Origin: Propionimicrobium sp. PCR01-08-3
GTDB lineage: Bacteria; Actinomycetota; Actinomycetes; Propionibacteriales; Propionibacteriaceae
Assembly: GCF_030286045.1 (NCBI RefSeq)
Contig: NZ_CP127390.1
Span: 1,603,482 to 1,667,481 of the forward strand
Length of the DNA stretch: 64,000 bases
Direction of reading: 5' to 3'
In this document: positions 17,502-24,472 of the stretch, one piece after another
Layout: the number at the start of each line of letters is the position of its first letter
How positions within the stretch are numbered: the first letter of the stretch is position 1
Notes under the pieces: generated by a model
Told to the model about the DNA's origin: nothing
Database searches by the model: none
Seen by the model: the letters and a program-made list of their open reading frames with translations, nothing else
Translations under genes and position numbers: made by a program

Positions 17502-18416
17502 TTACACCCAGCGACGCTCCTTGTGCGCCCAGATCTTCCCACCGGCTTGCCTCATAAGGACCGGATCGAGGAGCTGGGAAGCAAGTTCCGCCGCTGTCCC
17601 CACTGCTCGATAGTCCGAGCAGTGGGGGACGGACTTACTCAGCTTCACATAACCGGACCCCCACGTGGACGGCACGCTGAAAGCAGTAAATGGTTCCATC
17701 TGACGCCGACGCCGTTCCGTATCAAGCGCAACCGCGAGCGCGTCACCATCGATGTCTTGAGTAACGGCAAATACGATGAGATCGACGAGGTCCTTCTCAC
17801 GGCTGGAAACTCGACCCTCGTAATCAGTCATGGTCGCACACACCTTGCCGGCAATCTGGTCGACGACCGGATACAGACGATACGGGTTGCTTATAAGCCG
17901 TGGGAGTTCAAGCGCTGTTGCCGGAGTAGCTGTGGTCACTTGGTCGGTCATACCTGCACCGACTGCGAGATCAATGTGCAGCGAGCCCTTCGCCGTCACG
18001 CCGATGAAGATGTTGAAAGTGACGCGATACCCGTCAGTGTATGGCTGAGCGTCAGCGCCGATCGTTGTCTCGTGACTTGCATACTCGAAGCGGAAGTGGT
18101 CACCCAGGTCGATCGCGGCCAAACGTCTCAGATCCACCAGCGCCTGGTCGAGGGTAAACCCCTGCCGGTACAGGTCGATATCCTTCGTGGAACGGGTTGA
18201 TGGGATGCGCGCGAGCATGCCCGCTCCTCCCTTCAGCACCCACTCTGAATCCGCGCCTTCTGAGAAGATGCGGCTGAGAAAGCGATTGAAGTACTCCAGT
18301 TGGATCCGCTTGTTTGTGTCGAGCGCCGGATCCGCTGCGGCAGCTCTCTTCGCAGCATCTTTGATTGCAGCCTCGACACCTCGTGCCGTCCCGTAGGGCT
18401 CATTCGATTGCGTCAT
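17502..18416 (-). CDS. AbiEii/AbiGii-family nucleotidyltransferase toxin
   Basis: 304 residues. The nucleotidyltransferase motif is in WVLKGGAGMLARI and RSTKDIDLYRQG; SSREKDLVDLIVF follows. This is the toxin half of AbiE, a two-gene abortive-infection system; family members add nucleotides to tRNA or other targets. The start at 18416 follows a strong GAGGAG site. It overlaps the antitoxin gene by 17 bp, so expression is coupled. The frame is intact. Confidence 0.88.
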   Translation of the reverse strand: MTQSNEPYGTARGVEAAIKDAAKRAAAADPALDTNKRIQLEYFNRFLSRIFSEGADSEWVLKGGAGMLARIPSTRSTKDIDLYRQGFTLDQALVDLRRLAAIDLGDHFRFEYASHETTIGADAQPYTDGYRVTFNIFIGVTAKGSLHIDLAVGAGMTDQVTTATPATALELPRLISNPYRLYPVVDQIAGKVCATMTDYEGRVSSREKDLVDLIVFAVTQDIDGDALAVALDTERRRRQMEPFTAFSVPSTWGSGYVKLSKSVPHCSDYRAVGTAAELASQLLDPVLMRQAGGKIWAHKERRWV

Positions 18417-19440
18417 GATGCTCCTCGGAGTCGGTTGGTGCTGCAAGCTCAGGTTGAACCTGCAGCGCGGATGGGAAGGTAATGTTCTTCGTCCATTGCT
18501 GTGACAGATTCGCGAGTGCCTGTATGTTCAGCGCATCAGCGGCTGCCCGGGTGAGACCGAGCGATTCAACTGAAGGGAGCATCTTGGAGATTGCGGCGAG
18601 CTGCGGTCGTAGCGCGCTTTGGACGGTCTCCGCCAGTTCGGCCGTTATAGCCGGTTTGGGCAGTTTTATCTCCGCCATCATCTTGCGAAGGCCTGCGCCC
18701 TGCTCTGTAGACAGGATGTTCTGAAGATACTCAGCAGCTACTCGGGCGCCTAGGACGGGGTTCGCGGTGATACGACGGGCGACAGAGTCGAGATCAAGCC
18801 CGGCAATTTCTGTCAGCCTGTCGAGTAGCGCGGAACCGTCGTTCTTCTTGAATCCATTTCTCTCGGCGAGAGGGCTCAGCAGTTCGCTCAGACGGTCGAG
18901 ATCAACGGAGTACTTCTTCATTGCGGTGCCCAGAGCGTCGGCTACGAGACTCTGGTCTCCTAGATCTTCGAGTAGATCAGCCAGCGTCCGCTCGATCCGC
19001 ATCACCGGGAGACCCTGAACTACTGTGACATCACGATCCGCGAGTCCACGTTGCCGAAAGCGGATCCCCTCCCGCTGGCTCTGTCGCCGAATTGGCGCGA
19101 CGAACTCATGACGACTAGCCCACGAATCGCCCACTCCATGAAGGGATGCCGCCGAGGTGCTCCCCACCACGACTCCACTCGTCGCATCACTGATGCGATC
19201 CTCCGCAAGTCGTTTCGGTTCCGTACCCAGCCAGGCTGCGCGGAGATCATCGAATTCGTTGGCAGGTGCACCGGAATCCTTGTAGACACCATGCGCCAGC
19301 CGTTCGAGATGTCCCGCCTCGGCAAGACGAGAAAGCATCAGACGAGTCACGCCAAGCGCGCTCGCCTGAGCAGTCGTCACCATGCCCCATTGACTGGCTG
19401 TGACACCCGCTAGCTCACGAAGCGCATCATCCGCTTTCAT
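18400..19440 (-). CDS. AbiEi-family antitoxin/transcriptional repressor
   Basis: 346 residues. The N-terminal winged helix (SQWGMVTTAQASALGVTRLM, LSRLAEAGHLERLAHGVY) is the AbiEi_4 DNA-binding domain, followed by the region with VVVGSTSAASLHGVGD and RIERTLADLLEDLGD. It is longer than many AbiEi proteins, with an extra helical C-terminus ending near SEEHHDAIE. In known AbiE systems this protein represses its own operon and neutralises AbiEii. Confidence 0.88.
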   Translation of the reverse strand: MKADDALRELAGVTASQWGMVTTAQASALGVTRLMLSRLAEAGHLERLAHGVYKDSGAPANEFDDLRAAWLGTEPKRLAEDRISDATSGVVVGSTSAASLHGVGDSWASRHEFVAPIRRQSQREGIRFRQRGLADRDVTVVQGLPVMRIERTLADLLEDLGDQSLVADALGTAMKKYSVDLDRLSELLSPLAERNGFKKNDGSALLDRLTEIAGLDLDSVARRITANPVLGARVAAEYLQNILSTEQGAGLRKMMAEIKLPKPAITAELAETVQSALRPQLAAISKMLPSVESLGLTRAAADALNIQALANLSQQWTKNITFPSALQVQPELAAPTDSEEHHDAIE

Positions 19441-19449
19441 GCTTTAATT

Positions 19450-19468
19450 GTATCGGTTATTTAGATAC
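19450..19468. promoter_or_regulatory. Candidate AbiEi operator
   Basis: Inverted repeat GTATC-N9-GATAC, in AT-rich DNA 10 nt before the abiEi start. AbiEi repressors are known to bind inverted repeats in their own promoters. Assignment is by position. Confidence 0.4.
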
Positions 19469-19950
19469 TTTCCAAGTGTTTATTCTCGTATCAGAGGCAA
19501 GATGAATCACATCTGCCGATTGAGGTCGGCTCGTCTCGAGTTTGTGTAGCGTCGTGTGGAAATGGCAATTCACATGACGAAGAGCCATCACACCAGGAGT
19601 TTGCCACTCGAGTTCGCGGTACCGCCCTCAGTCTTGTCACACATGCCCAACCGTCAGAAACTCGTCGATCGTCCTCTACAAAGCCAGCTCCGCACGCTCG
19701 AGGTCGAGCCAGCACCATATTTCCTGTCAGCCCGGCGCCTCCTGCACATTGCTCCCCCTCACGCGTCAGCCGGACTGTACGGTCGCGCAACTTCGGGGAG
19801 GGGATATTTCTCATTGAGCGGGATGAAAATCAAGATTCCTTTCCGGACACTTTTACTCTCCATCAAGCACGACGCGCTTCAGCACGGCCGTCATCGAGAA
19901 TAAGGTTCATGCGATGAAGCTGGGTCGGAAATGCCCTGTAGGGTGACCCC
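19469..19950. other. Intergenic, no gene seen
   Basis: About 480 bp. It must hold the abiE promoter near its left end. No coding-like frame was found. Confidence 0.5.
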
Positions 19951-20258
19951 ATGGACGGAGAAATGTGCGACGACGTCGCTCTCGTCCAGCCGCATCGGGG
20001 AACTGCGCTCGCCACTGAAGTCATCGAGTTAGGTGACTCGCAGCGGAGCCTACTTGGGCTGTCTCCTCGATCAGCGTGGGAGGAGGCTTTCGAGGAAGAG
20101 CGCGTTATCGCCGCTCGAACAACCGGAAGGATCGCTGCGTCATTCATCGCGCAACACGGGATCCAGTCACCACCAGCATCAAAGATGAGATGACGAAAGC
20201 AGCGCCTGAAGCTCATTCCTGGAGACCCAACCCGCTAATCCCGCACCGATTTCAGTGA
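19951..20258 (+). pseudogene. GNAT acetyltransferase N-terminal remnant
   Basis: The frame from ATG 19951 encodes VIELGDSQRSLLGLSPRSAW and EEAFEEERVIAARTTGRIAA, which resembles the start of a GNAT domain (motif: short helix, then a strand with GRIAAY). After about 20140 the similarity passes to another frame (HRATRDPVTTSIKDEMTKAA) and stops at 20258. The acetyl-CoA site is missing. Weak call. Confidence 0.35.
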
Positions 20259-20331
20259 AAAAATCATCTGCTAATCATCGGCTGGATATTTGGCGCTTTG
20301 CGTTAAACCTAGTCAAAGGCACATTCATTGG

Positions 20332-20403
20332 TGGGCGATACTGGGTTTGAACCAGTGACCTCTTCCGTGTCAAGGAAGCGCGCTACCACTGCGCCAACCG
20401 CCC
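20332..20403 (-). tRNA. tRNA-Val(GAC)
   Basis: Cloverleaf of 72 nt: acceptor GGGCGGT with ATCGCCC, anticodon arm CTTCC-TTGACAC-GGAAG, T arm CTGGG/CCCAG type, discriminator A. Anticodon GAC. No encoded CCA. Confidence 0.95.
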
Positions 20404-20427
20404 ATGTTATGGAGTTATTCGCTACCG

Positions 20428-20498
20428 AGGTGGGTACCGGATTTGAACCGGTGTAGACGGATTTGCAGTCCGTTGCCTCGCCTCTCGGCCAACCCACC
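20428..20498 (-). tRNA. tRNA-Cys(GCA)
   Basis: 71-nt cloverleaf: acceptor GGTGGGT with ACCCACC, anticodon loop CTGCAAA giving GCA, T arm CCGGTTCAAATCCGG. Confidence 0.95.
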
Positions 20499-20549
20499 AC
20501 GCGAGAGCCTGTCACGTGAGAGCCGCGGCCTCATGCGACACCCTCTCCG

Positions 20550-20622
20550 AGCGGACGACGGGATTCGAACCCGCGACCCTCACCTTGGCAAGGTGATGCT
20601 CTACCAGCTGAGCCACGTCCGC
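20550..20622 (-). tRNA. tRNA-Gly(GCC)
   Basis: 73-nt cloverleaf: acceptor GCGGACG with CGTCCGC, anticodon stem CACCT with loop TGCCAAG region giving GCC, T arm GCGGGTTCGAATCCCGT, discriminator T. It is the first gene of a Gly-Cys-Val tRNA run on this strand. Confidence 0.95.
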
Positions 20623-20718
20623 ATGTTTCATTTTCAGTTCGCGTCTTGTCGAAGATGACCCCTCGTTCAGGCGCATGGAAAACCATAGCCCACTCGCCAA
20701 TGCTACGCAAAATCACGC

Positions 20719-20778
20719 GTTGACTCATCGTAGATGCCCGCGTAGCGCGAGTCGTTGACTCATTTGAAGATGCCCGCG
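20719..20778. repeat. Two direct repeats at the left end of the truncated IS
   Basis: GTTGACTCAT followed after 3-5 nt by AGATGCCCGCG occurs at 20719-20742 and again at 20754-20778. They lie just before the transposase gene and are probably its terminal binding sites. Confidence 0.65.
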
Positions 20779-20805
20779 TGGGATCTATAACGAATGGAGC
20801 TCACG

Positions 20806-21670
20806 ATGGCAGCGCGTAAAGCGATTATGAAGGCGCAGTTGGCGAAGTGGCCGAAGGCGACCAAGACGGAGAAGGGTCAGATTCTGGACGCCGTCTGTGC
20901 GGTGACTGGCTGGCATCGTGACCATGCCCGTAAAGCGATCCGGACCATGCTCGCTAACCCTGACCCGCGCCCACGCCGGCCACGGACCCCTCTCCAGCGC
21001 TACGACCAGGCCGCGGTCGATCTGTTGACCCGCTGCTGGGCGATACTGGACGGGCCCTGCGGTAAACGCCTGCGACCCGCACTGCCCGAAACCCTGGCCA
21101 ACCTGACCCGGCACGGACACCTCGACAACACACCCAGCGAGGCCATCGAGCAGGTCCAGGCCATGTCCGCGGCCACGATCGATCGCCGTCTCGCTCCCGC
21201 CCGGGTCGGGCTAGTCGCCGGTAAGGGCATGTCCCACACCCGTCCCGGATCCCTGCTGAAGACCTCGATCCCACTCAAAACCTGGGCCCAGTGGAACGAC
21301 ACCGTCCCCGGCTTCATCCAAATCGACCTGGTCGGCCACGAAGGCGGCGACAACAACGGCCAATTCCATTACAGCCTGGACGCCACCGACATCGCCACCG
21401 GCTGGACCGAAACCATCACTGTCCGATCCAAAGGCGAACGCATCGTGTCCGCCGGACTGGACCAACTCCACCTCCGATTCCCGTTCCACATCGCCGGCAT
21501 CCACTCCGATAACGGCTCCGAATTCATCAACCACCACCTGCTGCGCTGGTGCACCACCCGCCACATCACCTTCTCCCGGGGCCGAGCCTCCCACTCCAAC
21601 GACCAAGCCCACGTCGAAGAGAAAAACTGGTCAGTCGTGCGCCGCAACGTCGGCTACTACCATAACCACC
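20806..21670 (+). pseudogene. Truncated IS transposase (rve/DDE, ISNCY-like)
   Basis: It starts MAARKAIMKAQLAKWPKATK with a GGAGC site upstream. The integrase core has FIQIDLVGHEGG, GIHSDNGSEFINHH and SNDQAHVEEKNW, so the three acidic catalytic residues are present. After RRNVGYYHNH the protein leaves the family sequence and the open frame runs through non-IS DNA and across the tRNA-Val gene to 21879. The C-terminal domain and right IS end are missing, so it is inactive. IS family placement (ISNCY/IS1202 group) is tentative. Confidence 0.75.
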
Positions 21671-21782
21671 CTCGCTCACCAGAGCTCAGGCCAAACCAAC
21701 GAAGGACGAAGACCCGGGCGCAGATCGATCCACCAACCTCAATTGGCGTTGCGGCCGTCCTTCGGCTAACGTTGTCCTCCGC

Positions 21783-21854
21783 GGGCGATTGGCGCAGTGG
21801 TAGCGCGCTTCGTTCACACCGAAGAGGTCACTGGTTCGAACCCAGTATCGCCCA
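21783..21854 (+). tRNA. tRNA-Val(CAC), integration target of the satellite
   Basis: 72-nt cloverleaf: acceptor GGGCGAT with ATCGCCC, anticodon arm CTTCG-TTCACAC-CGAAG giving CAC, discriminator A. Its 3' 26 nt form most of the left attachment repeat of the adjoining element; the tRNA stays complete. Confidence 0.95.
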
Positions 21855-21855
21855 C
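21829..21855. repeat. attL: 27-bp direct repeat in tRNA-Val(CAC) 3' end
   Basis: Begins CACTGGTTCGAACCC and ends ATCGCCCAC; identical to 31793-31819. It covers the T arm and acceptor 3' strand of the tRNA. Confidence 0.95.
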
Positions 21856-21863
21856 GAATACGA

Positions 21864-21912
21864 TAGGCCATCTGGCTAGGAGATTCGCCTAGACCAGATG
21901 GCCTAAAGTTTT
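21864..21912 (+). terminator. Long hairpin terminator just inside attL
   Basis: TAGGCCATCTGG (21864-21875) pairs with CCAGATGGCCTA (21894-21905). An inner CTAGG/CCTAG stem is separated by a bulged A, and AAGTTTTGTCC follows. It lies 10 nt after tRNA-Val(CAC) on the same strand, so the element brings a new terminator for the tRNA whose native one was displaced to beyond attR. Confidence 0.7.
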
Positions 21913-21916
21913 GTCC

Positions 21917-21934
21917 GTGCAACATTCATGCAAC
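21917..21934. repeat. Arm-type repeat, left copy
   Basis: GTGCAACATTCATGCAAC. A copy with one change (T to A) is at 31647-31664 by the other end of the element in the same orientation. Each contains two GCAAC units. Likely integrase arm-binding site. Confidence 0.55.
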
Positions 21935-22063
21935 CTCGGTGTGTCGGATGCAATCGCAGGTATGGGCGTCATACACACACCTTCAGCGAGCCGCGCAGGG
22001 CTTGAGTGTCGTCAGAGAGCTGCGCGTGCGTTACGCACGTGCCTTTTTCGGTGAAGCCAACGA
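21935..22063. other. Non-coding left margin of the satellite
   Basis: No gene. It contains a short hairpin (CGTGCG-TTA-CGCACG, 22025-22039) followed by TGCCTTTTT, terminator-like on the plus strand. Confidence 0.5.
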
Positions 22064-22103
22064 AAAGACTCCCCGAAGGCCAGGAAACCTTCGGGGAGTC
22101 TTT
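22064..22103 (-). terminator. Bidirectional intrinsic terminator ending the satellite operon
   Basis: A perfect 16-bp stem: AAAGACTCCCCGAAGG (22064-22079) with CCTTCGGGGAGTCTTT (22088-22103), 8-nt loop, with A- and T-rich flanks on the two sides. It lies 58 nt after the last capsid-operon gene. Confidence 0.9.
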
Positions 22104-22161
22104 CTAACGGCGCGTCCTGAGGTGAACGCATTGCCCGGCGCTCTGCCGGACATCTTTGGGG

Positions 22162-22491
22162 CTACAGCGCTTTGACGCGGTAGCGGTCGAGCACCTGGCG
22201 TTCGAGTAGGGTGAACCCGGCCCAGCCGGCGATGCTGTAGGAGCGTGGGCCTTCGGTCTCGCTGATTCTGAGGCCTGACGGGTTCTTGAGTACTCGTGCG
22301 GTGACCGAGTAGATCACTGCCCGGATTTCGTCGGCACACATGTCGTCGTCGAAGCCCTTGCCCCTGGTGTACGCCTTGGCCAGCGAGGTCACCAGGGGCA
22401 GGACTCCGGTCACGTCTTCGGTGTTGAACTCACCGTCCCCGGCCAGCCAGGCCAGGGCTTCGCCGGCAGCCGGGGCCTTCATCTCTGCCAT
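22162..22491 (-). CDS. Predicted head-tail connector (head completion) protein
   Basis: 109 residues starting 2 nt after the capsid stop. Largely helical; VTSLAKAYTRGKGFDDDMCA, DEIRAVIYSVTARVLKNPSG and SIAGWAGFTLLERQVLDRYR fit the small adaptor proteins that follow major capsid genes in actinophages. It is the last gene of the operon and would form the platform to which a helper phage tail docks. The call is by size, position and fold type, not catalytic motifs. Confidence 0.6.
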   Translation of the reverse strand: MAEMKAPAAGEALAWLAGDGEFNTEDVTGVLPLVTSLAKAYTRGKGFDDDMCADEIRAVIYSVTARVLKNPSGLRISETEGPRSYSIAGWAGFTLLERQVLDRYRVKAL

Positions 22492-22493
22492 GA

Positions 22494-23360
22494 TCAGCGG
22501 GTGATGCCGGTCAGGGTGACGATCGCTTCAGGGTTCAGCGGTGCGGCGTCGTAGCGGGCCACCACGCGGATCGCCTGCTGGTCGTAGTCGGCGAACCGCT
22601 CGGTGAGGATCTTCACACTCGGGGCCATGTCGCGGGCCACGGCGATCTGAGAGAAGTCGACGAGGGCTGCGCGGCCGGTCTCGGCGTCGTCCGGGATGCG
22701 GCTGGACACGATGACTGGGCATCCCCACAGCCGGAACACGCCGTCGGCGGTGGGATCGGCCTGCAGAAGGTACTGGTCGTTCTTGTCCTTGACCTTGCGC
22801 AGCGCCACGAAGTCACCGGGGGTCAGCAGCCACTTGAGGCCGGCCATGTTGACGTTGGCGGCCAGGGCCAGGCCCCAGGCGGTCAGGAGTGCGTCGAGGC
22901 TCAACGCACCGCCCACAGCGAGGGTCTGGGTGCCGGTGTAGGCGAACAGGCCCTTGGGAGTCGTGACGCCGTCGCCGGCAGCCGACAGGAACTGCGCATC
23001 GAGCTTGGCTGCCACGTCGTTGACGAGCCGGTCCTTGATAGCTGCGTCCAGGCCGATGGCGGACTGGCGGGCCAGCTCGTTCGAGTAGCGGGTCAGCGTC
23101 TTGACGGACTTCATCGTGGACGGCATCAGGGTGACTTCGTCGAACTCGATGTCGCGCTCACCGATCTGTTCGTTCTCGCCGGTGAAGCCGAGCCCTTCGG
23201 CGGTCGCCGGCTGGTTCTTCGGGATGCGGATAGGTCCGGCGGTGTCGAAGATGCGCGGGCCTGCGGCGAGGAAGACGCTCTGCTCTTGCAGCGGCGCGAT
23301 GAGGATCTTCTGGATTTGCTCGTACGTGAGTTCGGTTGCGGTAGTGGTGTCGACAGACAT
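22494..23360 (-). CDS. Major capsid protein, HK97 fold
   Basis: 288 residues. IPKNQPATAEGLGFTGENEQ, TLMPSTMKSVKTLTRYSNEL and LKWLLTPGDFVALRKVKDKN, followed by GVFRLWGCPVIVSSRIPDD, are the E-loop, spine-helix and P-domain regions of HK97-like capsids of the phage_capsid family. It lacks a long N-terminal delta domain, and no protease gene is present, so maturation cleavage may not be needed. Its ribosome binding site (AGGAG, 8 nt before ATG) lies in the 3' arm of a strong hairpin. Confidence 0.88.
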   Translation of the reverse strand: MSVDTTTATELTYEQIQKILIAPLQEQSVFLAAGPRIFDTAGPIRIPKNQPATAEGLGFTGENEQIGERDIEFDEVTLMPSTMKSVKTLTRYSNELARQSAIGLDAAIKDRLVNDVAAKLDAQFLSAAGDGVTTPKGLFAYTGTQTLAVGGALSLDALLTAWGLALAANVNMAGLKWLLTPGDFVALRKVKDKNDQYLLQADPTADGVFRLWGCPVIVSSRIPDDAETGRAALVDFSQIAVARDMAPSVKILTERFADYDQQAIRVVARYDAAPLNPEAIVTLTGITR

Positions 23361-23366
23361 GAAAAT

Positions 23367-23416
23367 AGCTCCTAGCGGGCTTGGTTTCGGTTGGAAACGT
23401 TCGCCCGCCAGGAGCT
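23367..23416 (-). promoter_or_regulatory. RBS-sequestering hairpin in front of the capsid gene
   Basis: In the transcript, AGCTCCTGGCGGGC (23416-23403) pairs with GCCCGCTAGGAGCT (23380-23367): 14 continuous pairs counting one G-U. The 22-nt loop contains a smaller GTTTC-CAACC-GAAAC stem. The 3' arm includes AGGAG, the only Shine-Dalgarno of the capsid gene. ATTTTC follows, so weak transcription termination is also possible. Confidence 0.8.
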
Positions 23417-23488
23417 AAACGGGAGTGTCAGGGAGTGCCTGACTCCGTGGACCACATCTTCACTATATACCCCAGGAGGGTATATCGG
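23417..23488 (-). promoter_or_regulatory. Two further hairpins between connector and capsid genes
   Basis: In the transcript: ATATACCC-N5-GGGTATAT, perfect 8-bp stem at 23464-23484, and GTCAGG-N5-CCTGAC at about 23427-23442. With the next hairpin this makes the 128-nt leader of the capsid gene highly structured. This gap is exceptional in an operon whose other genes overlap. Confidence 0.6.
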
Positions 23489-23803
23489 CTAGCTCTTACG
23501 TTCGATTGTCATGATCACCCCGCGGGTGTAGGCGTAGGGCTCGCCGATGATCTTCCACTTCTTGCCGTCGGGGTAGATCAGGTCCCAATCAGAGGGGATG
23601 ATGGCCTCACCCCGCGGCAGTGAGAGCGTCCTCGTGTCGGTGGTCTGCACGGCTCCCTGCTCGTCCTCGTCGGTACTGTTGGGCCAGTCGGTGCAGCCCT
23701 CGATGGTCCGCTGGCGTGGCGGGTCGATCGGGTTGCCGTACTTGTCATACTCCTTGATTTCGGCCACGAGCGTGAACTCGAACTTGCGTCGCCATCTGCT
23801 CAT
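23489..23803 (-). CDS. Phage head-tail adaptor/stopper-like protein
   Basis: 104 residues, ATG 23803, overlapping the 51-aa gene. A beta-rich protein: KFEFTLVAEIKEYDKYGNPI, then RGEAIIPSDWDLIYPDGKKW and KIIGEPYAYTRGVIMTIERK. This fits small head-closure proteins of siphophages, which close the portal after packaging and receive the tail. Placed before rather than after the capsid gene, which is unusual. Confidence 0.6.
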   Translation of the reverse strand: MSRWRRKFEFTLVAEIKEYDKYGNPIDPPRQRTIEGCTDWPNSTDEDEQGAVQTTDTRTLSLPRGEAIIPSDWDLIYPDGKKWKIIGEPYAYTRGVIMTIERKS

Positions 23804-23807
23804 CGGG

Positions 23808-23963
23808 TCACCACCTTTCCGGCAGCAGGGGCTTGCTCCGGCGCACACTGCGCGGCATCGGCGGCAGCGGAGGTAGCGGCTTGGGGTCTGGTGCATACTC
23901 CTTGGCGATGGTCTCCAGGGCGTCGGCGATACGGCGCAGCTCGATCAGAATGTAGTCGCTCAT
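23808..23963 (-). CDS. Small phage protein, unknown function (51 aa)
   Basis: Short gene: MSDYILIELRRIADALETIA then a proline-rich run (PDPKPLPPLPPMPRSVRRS) and LLPERW. The ATG overlaps the scaffold stop (ATGA), and the gene runs into the next start with a small overlap. The N-terminal amphipathic helix plus Pro-rich basic tail is visible. Real by its position in a chain of overlapping cistrons; no function can be assigned. Confidence 0.65.
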   Translation of the reverse strand: MSDYILIELRRIADALETIAKEYAPDPKPLPPLPPMPRSVRRSKPLLPERW

Positions 23964-24472
23964 CGTGCACCTGCCCGAAGCATGGCGGCCAGGTCGACGT
24001 TCCCGCCGTCCGTCTGCTTGGCTCCCTGGCCGATGTCCCCGTGCGGCATCCGGGTCGCGTAGTGCGGGTGCTGGCTGATCAGCTCGTCGATGGCGGCGTC
24101 CAGCCTGCTGGGATCGTCCAGGATGGTCTCATCGAACGGCAGATCGTTCGGGTCGGCCAGCTTGCCTGTGGCGGCCACCCTGAGGGTGAACACCTCACGG
24201 GCCAGATCCTCGGCGCGCTTCGCCTTCACGCGGGCCTCAGCGGCTTCTTTGCGGATCTTCTCGACGTACTCCCGCGGGAAGGTATCGGCGTCGTCCTGCA
24301 ATGCGTCGGTATTGCCGACGCCATCGGCCGGGTCGATGACCTCAGTAGTGCTTAGGGTGTCGATCGAGCCGACACCCTCACTAGTAGTAAGGGATTGGCC
24401 ATTGACGCCGTCAGTAGTGCTGACGCCATCGGTCCCGGTGGTGGTCGGATCTTCGGTCAGTTCGTCACTCAT
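23960..24472 (-). CDS. Scaffold-like phage protein
   Basis: 170 residues. The N-terminal 60 are Ser/Thr/Asp-rich and low complexity with repeated DGV units; a coiled-coil segment follows (PREYVEKIRKEAAEARVKAK, RAEDLAREVFTLRVAATGKL), then DDPSRLDAAIDELISQHPHY. This plan, and the place between portal and capsid, fits a capsid scaffolding protein. The start at 24472 overlaps the portal gene by 8 nt. Confidence 0.65.
   Translation of the reverse strand: MSDELTEDPTTTGTDGVSTTDGVNGQSLTTSEGVGSIDTLSTTEVIDPADGVGNTDALQDDADTFPREYVEKIRKEAAEARVKAKRAEDLAREVFTLRVAATGKLADPNDLPFDETILDDPSRLDAAIDELISQHPHYATRMPHGDIGQGAKQTDGGNVDLAAMLRAGAR

Noticed and set aside
19556..19903. 115-codon frame on the plus strand as a gene
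   Set aside because: No ribosome site, no recognisable motif, composition unlike neighbouring genes.
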